Shown here piece by piece: positions 26,145 to 33,934 of a stretch of DNA of 64,000 bases. The stretch covers positions 62,001-126,000 of the forward strand of contig JAYRYJ010000010.1 in NCBI GenBank assembly GCA_041917055.1. The letters are read 5' to 3'. Below the pieces are notes generated by a model. That model was not told the DNA's origin, made no database searches, and worked only from the letters and a program-made list of their open reading frames with translations. The DNA is from Pseudaquidulcibacter sp041917055 (GTDB taxonomy: Bacteria > Pseudomonadota > Alphaproteobacteria > Caulobacterales > Aquidulcibacteraceae). The first letter of the stretch is position 1. Each line of letters begins with the position of its first letter. Made by a program: the position numbers and the translations under genes.

Positions 26145-27572
26145 TTAGACCTTAGCTTTTGATTTAAGATATTTATGAATTGAAAGGGCGGCCTCTTTGC
26201 CGTCTTTTAAGGCCCAAACCACCAAAGACGCGCCGCGCACAATGTCACCAGCCGCGAAGACGCCATCAATATTGGTCATTGATGTTGTTGCGTGCGCTTT
26301 AATAGTGCCCCATTTCGTGACTTTTAATTCCGCCTGCCCCCAAAGGTTTGGTAGATCTTCGGGTTCGAAACCTAATGCTGCGATGATCATATCGGCGGGA
26401 ATGGTTTCGCTTGCGCCTTTTATTTCTTCAATGCCTTGTCTGCCGCTGCTATCTGCCTCGGTAAGGCGCATTTTTGCGATTTTTACGGCGTTAATTTTAC
26501 CGCTTTCGATGATTATTTCTTTTGGCGCGCTTAGCCAATTGAAAACTACGCCTTCTTCTTCGGCATTTTTAACTTCGCGTGCCGACCCCGGCATATTCTT
26601 TTTATCGCGGCGATAAAGGCAGGTTACAGATTTTGCGCCTTGACGAATTGCGGTGCGCACGCAATCCATTGCGGTATCACCACCGCCGATTACAACGACA
26701 TTTTTGCCATTTGCGTCCAATTCGCCGCTTTCAAAACGCGCAATATTGTCGCCCAATGATTTTTTGTTGGATGCAATAAGATAATCAAGCGCTTCAATTG
26801 CCGAAGCATCATTTTCAAGACCCAATCCACGCGCTTTATAAACGCCTGTCGCAATCAAGATTGCGTCAAAATCCTTTTTCAAATCATCAAATGCGATTTT
26901 TGTGCCGATTTCGGCATTGAATTCAAATTTAACGCCTGCCTCTTGCAATTGCTTATAACGGCGCAAAACAATTTCTTTTTCCAATTTAAAGCCCGGAATA
27001 CCATAAATCAAAAGCCCACCCATTCTGTCATGGCGGTCATAGATTGTTACTTCGTGTCCCAAAGCCAATAGAGATTGCGCAGCGGCAATGCCTGCAGGGC
27101 CTGAACCGATAATTGCCACTTTTTTCGAAAACGCAGGTTTTGCGGCGGGTCTTAAAGGGGCAATCCAATCATTTGCGAATGCGGTTTCGGTAATGAATTT
27201 TTCGACCGCACCAATTGTAACCGCACCATGAGTCGATTGTTCGATTACACAATTGCCTTCGCACAATCTATCTTGCGGGCAAATTCGACCACAAATTTCC
27301 GGCAATGGATTGGTCGCAGATGATAAAGCATAGGCATCTTCCAACCTTTCGGTCGCCGCCATTTTTAGCCAATCGGGAATATTATTTTGCAAAGGACAAC
27401 CGGATTGGCAAAACGGAACGCCGCATTGCGAACAACGCGACGCCTGTTCCTCGGCCTTTGCCAAAATGAATTCACCGTAAATTTCGTGGAAATCCTGTTT
27501 GCGCGCGCCCGCTTCACGCTTTTGCGGCATTTCTTGGTCGATTTTCACAAATTTTAGCATTGGCTCTGCCAT
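26145..27572 (-). CDS. gltD: Glutamate synthase [NADPH] small subunit
   Basis: GltD passes electrons from NADPH through FAD and iron-sulfur clusters to GltB. The 475-residue protein has the N-terminal cysteine motifs CSQCGVPFCQSGCP and CGRICPQDRLCEGNC for two 4Fe-4S clusters. An FAD-binding VAIIGSGPAGIAAA (about 153-166) and an NADPH-binding VVVIGGGDTAMDC follow. The ATG at 27572 has a GGAT ribosome site; the frame upstream of it is unlikely to be coding. It is the first gene of the gltDB operon. Confidence 0.95.
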   Translation of the reverse strand: MAEPMLKFVKIDQEMPQKREAGARKQDFHEIYGEFILAKAEEQASRCSQCGVPFCQSGCPLQNNIPDWLKMAATERLEDAYALSSATNPLPEICGRICPQDRLCEGNCVIEQSTHGAVTIGAVEKFITETAFANDWIAPLRPAAKPAFSKKVAIIGSGPAGIAAAQSLLALGHEVTIYDRHDRMGGLLIYGIPGFKLEKEIVLRRYKQLQEAGVKFEFNAEIGTKIAFDDLKKDFDAILIATGVYKARGLGLENDASAIEALDYLIASNKKSLGDNIARFESGELDANGKNVVVIGGGDTAMDCVRTAIRQGAKSVTCLYRRDKKNMPGSAREVKNAEEEGVVFNWLSAPKEIIIESGKINAVKIAKMRLTEADSSGRQGIEEIKGASETIPADMIIAALGFEPEDLPNLWGQAELKVTKWGTIKAHATTSMTNIDGVFAAGDIVRGASLVVWALKDGKEAALSIHKYLKSKAKV

Positions 27573-27621
27573 AATAATATCCTTGCTTGAATTCGGGGCT
27601 TTTAGTATTTGGGTGCATGTT

Positions 27622-27638
27622 TGCAATAGTCTATTGCA
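27622..27638. promoter_or_regulatory. Palindromic operator candidate upstream of gltD
   Basis: TGCAATA-GTC-TATTGCA is a perfect 7-bp inverted repeat with a 3-bp centre, 50 bp upstream of the gltD start. Its size and position suit a dimeric regulator of the glutamate synthase operon, but no regulator gene is adjacent and the identity is not known. Confidence 0.35.
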
Positions 27639-27790
27639 GACTAGGGCGCAAATATGGCCTATTAACTGCTATTATTCGGGAGTTTGTGAAAATTTTTTGA
27701 AGTTTTTGACAAAAACACGCGATATTTATAACGCAAATGCGTTGCAGTTGTGCGGTTTTATTAAAATCGAAATCGTGCCAAAGGCAAAAT

Positions 27791-28597
27791 ATGCAAGATT
27801 TTATTTATGCCATCTGGCTTGGAATTGTTGAAGGCCTGACCGAATTTCTTCCGGTTTCATCGACCGGACATTTATTATTGGCAGAAGCCTTAGCAAAACG
27901 CGCCGCGCCCGACGCTTTTGAGACTATGATTCAATTGGGCGCAATTCTTGCGGTTTGCGTTCTATATTTTCAAAAACTTTCCGGTGTTGTGCTAAACCTG
28001 CCTAACTCGTCGCAAGCGCGTCGTTTCGCGATTGGGGTGATAATCGCGTTTCTTCCGGCAATGATTATCGGATATTTGGCACATGATTTCATTAAGGCGC
28101 AATTATTCAATCCGATCGTTGTTTCTGTATCACTTATTGTCGGCGGCATAATAATTATTGTCGCTGAAAAAATACGCCCCCAACCAAAAATCATTGACGT
28201 CGATGACATTGATTTAGTCACAAGCCTTAAAATCGGTTTGGTGCAATGCGTCGCCATGATACCCGGCGTTTCACGATCAGGGGCAACAATTATCGGGGCC
28301 ATGCTTATGGGTGTTGAACGAAAAGCAGCGGCGGAATTTTCGTTCTTTCTTGCTATTCCAACCATGCTTGGCGTTTTTGTTTATGAGGCCGTGAAATACA
28401 AAGACGAATTATTAGGGCAAGGCGGACACGATTTGGCGGTGGTTGCGATTGGTTTCTTTGTATCTTTCATTTCGGCGATTTTGGTCATCAAGCCGTTTTT
28501 GAACATTGTGACCCGCGTAGGCTTCACACCATTCGCCTGGTATAGAATTGCGGCGGGCGCATTGATGTTATGGTATTTTCTTAGAAACGCGCCTTAG
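27791..28597 (+). CDS. uppP: Undecaprenyl-diphosphatase
   Basis: UppP (BacA) dephosphorylates undecaprenyl diphosphate at the inner membrane, recycling the carrier for peptidoglycan and polysaccharide synthesis. The 268-residue protein has the catalytic motifs EGLTEFLPVSSTGHL (about 17-31) and PGVSRSGATI (about 162-171), with several membrane helices. The ATG at 27791 is preferred because the protein begins MQDFIYAIWLGIVEGLTE as in homologues; AAGG precedes it. It is divergent from gltD. Confidence 0.95.
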   Translation: MQDFIYAIWLGIVEGLTEFLPVSSTGHLLLAEALAKRAAPDAFETMIQLGAILAVCVLYFQKLSGVVLNLPNSSQARRFAIGVIIAFLPAMIIGYLAHDFIKAQLFNPIVVSVSLIVGGIIIIVAEKIRPQPKIIDVDDIDLVTSLKIGLVQCVAMIPGVSRSGATIIGAMLMGVERKAAAEFSFFLAIPTMLGVFVYEAVKYKDELLGQGGHDLAVVAIGFFVSFISAILVIKPFLNIVTRVGFTPFAWYRIAAGALMLWYFLRNAP

Positions 28598-28769
28598 GTC
28601 ATGTTCTCATTAAATATTGGCCTAAGCGCAACTTCACAACAGTGAACCTAAAATGCGCAAGGTTTATATGAACTGAAAGGCGGAGCCAGTCGGATTTAAA
28701 CTAAAAAATCTTGGACTTAATAACCCTATTAGTGCCACAAAATTTCCTTTTTTCTATCTGACAATATCA

Positions 28770-28956
28770 AATGTCTTAAATACAAAATAGTCATCTGTTT
28801 TCATTTAATAAAATAACTCGGTCTTTTACAATTGAACACATCTACGCACACATGTGCGCAGATGTGTGCATAGAACCACTCAATTACAGCTGTATGAATA
28901 GCTACTCATTGATTTTATTTGATAAAATAATATTTTCTCGGTTACAGCGAGACATT
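28770..28956 (+). repeat. P-family palindromic repeat, copy P2 (complete)
   Basis: A 187-bp unit: AATGTCTT (28770-28777), 55 bp, a palindromic core with 15-bp arms (28836-28850 and 28853-28867, one mismatch) around CA, 78 bp, then GAGACATT (28949-28956). With one extra base outside each end the terminal inverted repeat is CAAATGTCT/AGACATTTG. It shares spacing and parts of the internal sequence (ATTGATTT...TTTGA) with copy P3, which lies in the opposite orientation. Confidence 0.75.
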
Positions 28957-28985
28957 TGGATTTAGTTAGCAATTAAACTTATTGC

Positions 28986-29133
28986 TAGATGTAGAATTTC
29001 ATTAGATTTTTGTGATTGTTGAAATAAACTACAATGGTTTGGGTAGTTTTTCATGGATAACCTGCACATAAAAGCCTTCCCAAACCATTGCCCTTTATTT
29101 CAATCACCAACATTTATTGAAATTCTACATCTA
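28986..29133. repeat. Long imperfect inverted repeat
   Basis: The outer arms TAGATGTAGAATTTCA (28986-29001) and TGAAATTCTACATCTA (29118-29133) are perfect complements. Inside, TTGAAATAAA pairs with TTTATTTCAA, and CAATGGTTTGGG pairs with CCCAAACCATTG, so nearly the whole unit can fold into one hairpin with a loop of about 35 bases. It is unlike the P and H families. It may be a MITE remnant or a structured RNA. Confidence 0.65.
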
Positions 29134-29212
29134 AAGCGGAAATTTATATTTTGGGACAAATCGCTCGACAATAAAATGCTCGTCAGTTGCTTGCAATCAA
29201 ATCTGCAAACGA

Positions 29213-29246
29213 AAATAGCGCCCGTTGTTACGGGCGCTTTTAATTA
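29213..29246 (-). terminator. Bidirectional intrinsic terminator after rpmJ
   Basis: GCGCCCGT/ACGGGCGC (8-bp stem, loop TGTT, 29218-29237) with TTTTAATT on the plus side and TATTTTC on the minus side. It ends 24 bp downstream of the rpmJ stop. Confidence 0.85.
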
Positions 29247-29261
29247 TTGCTAATTGAATGA

Positions 29262-29387
29262 TTAGCCTTGTTTAGCTTTGAAGCGCGGGTCAACTTTATT
29301 GATGACATAAACTTTGCCTTTACGACGAACCACTTGGCACGCTGCATGGCGCTGTTTTAGAGATTTCAAAGAGCTTTTAACTTTCAT
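29262..29387 (-). CDS. rpmJ: 50S ribosomal protein L36
   Basis: A 41-residue ribosomal protein, MKVKSSLKSLKQRHAACQVV at the start and DPRFKAKQG at the end. It is of the longer type with YVINKVDPRFK found in Alphaproteobacteria and lacking the zinc-binding cysteine set. L36 stabilises 23S rRNA near the peptidyl transferase region. AGGAAT precedes the ATG at a good distance and a terminator follows, so it is a single-gene unit. Confidence 0.95.
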   Translation of the reverse strand: MKVKSSLKSLKQRHAACQVVRRKGKVYVINKVDPRFKAKQG

Positions 29388-29488
29388 AACGGGATTCCTG
29401 TTGACATAAAGTGGAATGAATTAAGCATAATCCGCTTTATCGTTGAATTTCGTGTGGCGCGAATACATTCTTGGGGCACAAGAGTCAA

Positions 29489-29848
29489 TTATGCTTTATC
29501 AGCTTTGCGCATAGTGTTTTCCAAAATTAGCCGTTCTATAACTCTTTCGATTAATTCCCATGGAATCGGTTTGTTATATTTGAAAAGCAAGTTTCCTTTA
29601 TCATTTGCGTAATGCGCGACATCCGCCAATAATTTGGCATCGCCTTTTATTGGCGGGAAAATCGAAAAATGATTTTTGAAGGCTGCATAATAGATGATTA
29701 TGCCATTATTATGGAAAGAGGGAATACCATAGGAGATTTTTTCTTGGGCATTCGGCGCCTTCATAACCACCAAATCCCGGATTTTTATCAGAATTGCCCG
29801 AATTTCATCATCGAAGCCTTTTATGTATGAAGCAATTTCCTTATTCAT
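29489..29848 (-). CDS. DUF1801 (YdhG-like) protein
   Basis: A 119-residue soluble protein with the DUF1801 pattern: N-terminal helix EIASYIKGFDDEIRAILIKIRDLV, then EKISYGIPSFHNNGIIIYYAAFKNHFSIFP (about 43-72) and a C-terminal KYNKPIPWELIERVIE. The family has an SRPBCC-unrelated YdhG fold and unclear function; some members may handle iron or act in stress. The ATG at 29848 has GGGGAT upstream. Confidence 0.85.
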   Translation of the reverse strand: MNKEIASYIKGFDDEIRAILIKIRDLVVMKAPNAQEKISYGIPSFHNNGIIIYYAAFKNHFSIFPPIKGDAKLLADVAHYANDKGNLLFKYNKPIPWELIERVIERLILENTMRKADKA

Positions 29849-29969
29849 AAAAATCCCCTGCGATAGATTTGTCACATATTTCTTCAAAAACCTTTATGAG
29901 AGCTTTATTCATTTTCGGTTCACATCCTTTATGGACTATTAGAGATTATCCAATCTTAAAGAGGTTAAA

Positions 29970-30581
29970 ATGAAAATGAAACTCCTTCCCTTTATTCTAA
30001 TTCCAACTTTGCTTGCAGGTGCTGCAAATGCACAATCTTATATTTCTGTCGCCGGTGGCTCAAGCGGCAAAACCGATTATGGCTATAATATTTCAACGTC
30101 CCAAAAATTAAAAGTCGAACTTGATTCGGGCGCTGCCTACTCAATTGCTTATGGCGTGAAGAATGGCAATAATCGTTTTGAATTGGCTATATCCGGTCAC
30201 AAACATGATGATGGCAAGTTCAAAGTCAACGGCGTCGAATATTCTGATCCGGTTGAAGCCAGCTCTTATTCGCTTGACCTAAATGCCTTTATGGATATTC
30301 CGACCAAAAGTTTCGCATCCCCTTATTTGGGAATTGGTGCAGGCGTTACGCAATTGGAACTAAATGATGGCATTCTTAATGATTCAACCGAAACGCTACA
30401 TTTGATGGGTGCAGCCGGCGTCAGTTTTAAGCTTGAACCAAAATTGTCTTTATTCCTTGAGGCGCGCGCAGATCGTTATGGCACCGTCACTATAGAAGCA
30501 GATGCGGGCGCGGGCACAGTTGAGCAAGATTTCTCTATGTCCAATGTCTCATTTATGGGTGGGTTTAGATATAATTTCTAA
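29970..30581 (+). CDS. Outer-membrane beta-barrel protein
   Basis: A 203-residue protein with signal peptide (KLLPFILIPTLLAG, cleavage after ANA near residue 21). Alternating hydrophobic residues form about eight strands, with PYLGIGAGVTQLEL and the terminal SFMGGFRYNF. The final Phe fits a BAM-inserted barrel, as in OmpA/OmpW-like small porins of the OMP_b-brl family. AGAGG upstream of the ATG and a strong terminator downstream suggest a well-expressed single gene. Role unknown. Confidence 0.85.
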   Translation: MKMKLLPFILIPTLLAGAANAQSYISVAGGSSGKTDYGYNISTSQKLKVELDSGAAYSIAYGVKNGNNRFELAISGHKHDDGKFKVNGVEYSDPVEASSYSLDLNAFMDIPTKSFASPYLGIGAGVTQLELNDGILNDSTETLHLMGAAGVSFKLEPKLSLFLEARADRYGTVTIEADAGAGTVEQDFSMSNVSFMGGFRYNF

Positions 30582-30610
30582 GATATTTTCAAAGCAATAG
30601 TAATATGATG

Positions 30611-30645
30611 AAAGCGCATCTGGATTCAGATGCGCTTTTTGTTTT
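30611..30645 (+). terminator. Intrinsic terminator of the beta-barrel gene
   Basis: GCGCATCTG/CAGATGCGC (9-bp stem, loop GATT) followed by TTTTTGTTTT, about 30 bp after the stop codon of the outer-membrane protein. Confidence 0.9.
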
Positions 30646-30703
30646 AAGCAGAACCATTACTATTCACACCGAAAAAAATTGGTAGATTGCAGCATTTGCA
30701 ATC

Positions 30704-31813
30704 ATGAATAACGAAACTGTAATAACAGAAGACAGAATTTTATTTCCCGCGGTCGAGGTTTTTTATGCTGAAAATTCGAAACCTAAGGAAAAATTTGGCG
30801 ATGCTTTTCGAAGCCCCGCGCGCGAAATCGCGCCAATCGCGATAGAAAATGCGACTATTATCCTTAATCGCGCAGTTATTTTTGACGAAAACAAACAGAT
30901 TTTTGAAGCAAGCCTTTATTTACAACGTGGCTTCAAGCCAGAAGCAACAGAAATCCTTGAAAACGCGACTAAGAACGACGGACATTCAATCATAAGAATT
31001 AGTGAGCCGGTCTTGGTGACGCATTCAGTGTCATGGCGCAATTATTATCACTTTTTGATTCAGGCGGCGTTTAGTGCGTGGCTTTTGCGCGAAAAATTCG
31101 GCTTTAAGGATTATCGGCTTTTGCTTCCTAGACCAAGCGAAGCGCAAATTTCAATGTTGCGAATAATGGGAATTGAACCTGAAAATTGCATTTTCGGCGA
31201 AATCGACAAGATTTATGAATGCAAGTCTTCAGTTTCCATAAATACTGCCTATACCGAATTTGTAAATCGCCCGACACCTTTATTGAAAGAATTTGCAGAT
31301 TTCATTCTAGAGAAAACCACAAATCGAAAAAATTGGGCGACGCAAGGCTTTAGTTTCAAACGCATTTTTGAAAATTTTTCAAAACTATTCGGAAATTCGT
31401 CGCCAAAGAAAATTTATGTTTCGCGCAGCGATGCAAAAAATCGCTCAATCGGTAATGAGGCCGATTTGGAACAAATGATCGCCACAATGGGAATCAAAAA
31501 TGTTAGGCTTTCCGGCCTTTCCATTTCTAAACAGGCGAAATTATTTCACAATGCGGATTTAATTATTGCGCCGCACGGTGCAGGGTTATCAAATATTATT
31601 TTCTGTCGCCCGGAGACCAAAATAATAGAGTTTACGGCAGATAATTATTTAAATCCGTGCTTTTTAGCTATTGGGCAAGTCTTAGGACTTGAATATAAAG
31701 TCCATGTCTCTCCAAGCACACAAAACGTAAGCGAGCAAAAAGATAACATTCATTTGCAAAGCTGGAATTGCGAATTGAAAAGCCTCAAAAGACTTATTGA
31801 ACAGAATTTGTGA
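30704..31813 (+). CDS. GT61 (DUF563) family glycosyltransferase
   Basis: A 369-residue protein with the GT61 signature in its C-terminal half: KIYVSRSDAKNRSIGNEADLEQM (about 240-262), ADLIIAPHGAGLSNIIFCRPETKIIEF (about 285-311). Earlier, VSWRNYYHFLI is the conserved W-N-YHF block. Members transfer xylose or other sugars in surface glycans. It starts the polysaccharide locus and its end faces the Wzt gene 2 bp away (convergent). No terminator separates them. Confidence 0.87.
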   Translation: MNNETVITEDRILFPAVEVFYAENSKPKEKFGDAFRSPAREIAPIAIENATIILNRAVIFDENKQIFEASLYLQRGFKPEATEILENATKNDGHSIIRISEPVLVTHSVSWRNYYHFLIQAAFSAWLLREKFGFKDYRLLLPRPSEAQISMLRIMGIEPENCIFGEIDKIYECKSSVSINTAYTEFVNRPTPLLKEFADFILEKTTNRKNWATQGFSFKRIFENFSKLFGNSSPKKIYVSRSDAKNRSIGNEADLEQMIATMGIKNVRLSGLSISKQAKLFHNADLIIAPHGAGLSNIIFCRPETKIIEFTADNYLNPCFLAIGQVLGLEYKVHVSPSTQNVSEQKDNIHLQSWNCELKSLKRLIEQNL

Positions 31814-31815
31814 AA

Positions 31816-32565
31816 TTATTTTGGCTGTTGATTTTCAAAATCCCAACCATCTATGCCACCAAAATATTTGGTTTCGCCGTGTTCCAAAATCAATACTTTG
31901 TTGCAATGTGCACGTATCAAACCGACATTATGCGACGCAATTACAATGATTTTTGCATAATCGAGAATACCATTCAATCGGGCATTGGCTTTTTCATGAA
32001 AACTATGGTCGCCAGCCCCAATCCATTCATCCATCAAAATGACATCACCCGGGACACATGTTGCCACGCCGAATACCAAACGAGAGAGCATTCCCGCTGA
32101 ATAGGTGCGCATTGGCATATCTATAAAATTACCAAGTTCGGTAAACTCAAGAATTTCATCCATTTTCGATTTGATTTGCCCAGTCGTCATGCCACGAATT
32201 CGCCCAATGCTTATGACATTTTCTTCGCCGGTTAAATCCATATCGAGGCCCAAGCCAATATCAATCATTGAAATAATTCGACCATCGACTTTTATTGTGC
32301 CTTGTTCTGGCTCATATACGCCAGCCAAGGTTTTTAATAGTGTGGTTTTACCGGCACCATTGTGACCCATAATGCCAAGGCGGTCGCCATCATATAGCTC
32401 AAAACTCAAATTTGTAAGTGCCCGCACGATTACAACGTCTTGACCCTGTTTTAGAAATTTTCCGCCGATTGCAATGTTCATAATCGCATTGCGAATGGAT
32501 TGCGCCTTTACGGAATACACGGGGTAATTCAGTTCGACATTCTTAACTTCAATAATTGGTTTCAT
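31816..32565 (-). CDS. wzt: Polysaccharide ABC transporter ATP-binding protein
   Basis: The 249-residue ATPase has Walker A GHNGAGKTTLLK (about 67-78), a signature region YSAGMLSRLVF and Walker B VILMDEWIGAGD, matching the Wzt/KpsT/RfbB subgroup that powers export of O-antigen or capsule chains. It lacks the C-terminal carbohydrate-binding extension of some Wzt proteins. This suggests a KpsT-like mechanism in which the exporter does not read a terminal chain cap. It lies 3 bp after the permease gene. Confidence 0.9.
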   Translation of the reverse strand: MKPIIEVKNVELNYPVYSVKAQSIRNAIMNIAIGGKFLKQGQDVVIVRALTNLSFELYDGDRLGIMGHNGAGKTTLLKTLAGVYEPEQGTIKVDGRIISMIDIGLGLDMDLTGEENVISIGRIRGMTTGQIKSKMDEILEFTELGNFIDMPMRTYSAGMLSRLVFGVATCVPGDVILMDEWIGAGDHSFHEKANARLNGILDYAKIIVIASHNVGLIRAHCNKVLILEHGETKYFGGIDGWDFENQQPK

Positions 32566-32568
32566 GAT

Positions 32569-33363
32569 CTATACCCAAAACGCGATTCTTGAACGAAATG
32601 CGGTAAATACGACTGCGAAAATTACGATACCGACACCCAAAAACCCAAGAGTCAAAATCCAATGATGCATAGTTGGAGCAACGCCCAATAAAGGTTCACG
32701 AATAACACTTACCAAGCCATAAAACGGGTTTAAATCGGCAATCCAAGTATTCTTACCAAGCATGCCGCGCCCCCAATATATCGGGGTTATAAGGAAAATC
32801 ATATTTGAAATACTTGGTGCCAAATACGCAATATCGCGATAACGCGCCGCGAGAATGCCCATAATTGATCCCCAAACGAACATTGTAGCAAAATTTGCGA
32901 TTATTCCTAAAACGATAGTATAGTGCGGAATTACCAATTTGTTTAAAACCGCAAGCATTACATAAAAGACCACCAAATTATGCAAAAAATACATTAGTGA
33001 TTTTGCCGCACCCTCAAAAACGAAATAGCTTTTTGGCGTTGCATGGTTGCGAATAATTGAGGTATTGGCAACAAAAATATTTGGCCCATCGGTAAAAAAC
33101 CAAAGCGACATACCCGCAGCAAGCATCCCGCCCATATTATGCGGCAATATTTCTTCGATATTTTGCTTGAAGAATGATGAAAATAGAATTGAGGTTGCAA
33201 TCGCAAATGAAATAAAATGCCCGGCAATCCAAAATGTTCCTAAAAAAGTCCGTTTATATTTGGAGGTTAATGTAAGATAGGCCTGATAAATCCAAACTTG
33301 ATACAGAGCGACACCACCCGCGACATCTTTAATGGCGCTTGAGATTTTGTTTTTTTTCGACAT
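32569..33363 (-). CDS. wzm: Polysaccharide ABC transporter permease
   Basis: A 264-residue ABC-2 type inner-membrane protein with six hydrophobic segments and a conserved amphipathic N-terminal stretch (KYKRTFLGTFW, about 35-45) typical of Wzm/KpsM. SNMIFLITPIYWGRGML and NPFYGLVSVIREPLLG near the C-terminus fit the family. With the ATPase downstream it forms the exporter of the polysaccharide assembled by the neighbouring glycosyltransferases. Confidence 0.9.
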   Translation of the reverse strand: MSKKNKISSAIKDVAGGVALYQVWIYQAYLTLTSKYKRTFLGTFWIAGHFISFAIATSILFSSFFKQNIEEILPHNMGGMLAAGMSLWFFTDGPNIFVANTSIIRNHATPKSYFVFEGAAKSLMYFLHNLVVFYVMLAVLNKLVIPHYTIVLGIIANFATMFVWGSIMGILAARYRDIAYLAPSISNMIFLITPIYWGRGMLGKNTWIADLNPFYGLVSVIREPLLGVAPTMHHWILTLGFLGVGIVIFAVVFTAFRSRIAFWV

Positions 33364-33934
33364 ATAGCTTTAATCCGCACCTTTTTTCGGGACACTTAAG
33401 CCCTTTTTTGCGCCTATGCAATTAACGAACCAATTTTGATTGGTAATAATTTGCGCTTAAGTGCCTAATCAGCCAAGTTTTAATAGCCAATTTCGCACTT
33501 CGGCAGGCCAATTGCCATAAATATTGTCTTAAATCAATATTTTTGCAAAAAGAAGCAGCAAATTATTCAATTTTTCGGTTTGAAGTTGCAAACCAATTTT
33601 AAATTGGTTAGTTAGGGTCAGACCTCATTAATTAACGAAGTGTGACCGATGTTTTGGCTAAGATATGGCGTGAAAACAAGGATTTTGTGATGTGATCATT
33701 ACAAAACTCCTTTTTTCGCGTCAGATCGACACCAAAACTCGGCCTGAAAGGCGGGGGTCTTTTGGCCTTGAAGCGGCACTGTAAACCTTTGGAATACTCC
33801 AGTATTCTTGCGGTTTCCAGCACCAATGTAAGGCCAAAATCCCTCCCCATCACACTCCGTTAATTAATGAGGTCAGACCCTAGACCTTGGAAAGTCAGAA
33901 GATTTTGATGCTCGGAAAAATTAAGAGAAAAATT
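33364..33934. other. Intergenic region holding repeat T
   Basis: A 571-bp gap between the divergent wzm and the giant glycan gene. AACCAATTT-T-AAATTGGTT (33591-33609) is a perfect palindrome that could be an operator. It is followed 3 bp later by the 270-bp element T (33613-33882). Promoters for both directions are expected but not identified. Confidence 0.5.
33613..33882. mobile_element. 270-bp element with 33-bp terminal inverted repeats (MITE/REP-like)
   Basis: The terminal arms 33613-33645 and 33850-33882 match at 32 of 33 positions and begin TAGGGTCAGACC. Two further hairpins lie inside. One has GGATTTTGT opposite ACAAAACTCC. The other has TTTTGGCCTT opposite AAGGCCAAAA, ending in GGAATACT/AGTATTC. 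The whole can fold as a three-way junction. GGGTCAGACC-type ends are often near REP-associated tyrosine transposases, but no transposase is in the window. Confidence 0.7.

Larger units (their letters stand above)
28598..29261. other. Intergenic region holding two structured repeats
   Basis: A 664-bp gap between uppP and rpmJ. It contains P-family copy P2 (28770-28956), a separate 148-bp inverted repeat (28986-29133), and the rpmJ terminator near 29218-29246. No convincing protein-coding frame was seen; a short open frame at 29053-29253 runs through the inverted repeat and looks spurious. Confidence 0.6.

Noticed and set aside
29053..29253. 66-residue frame between uppP and rpmJ
   Set aside because: It runs through the long inverted repeat and the rpmJ terminator and has no recognisable family or ribosome site.
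33632..33853. 73-residue minus-strand frame inside element T
   Set aside because: It lies wholly within the hairpin element and shows no family resemblance; not a transposase.
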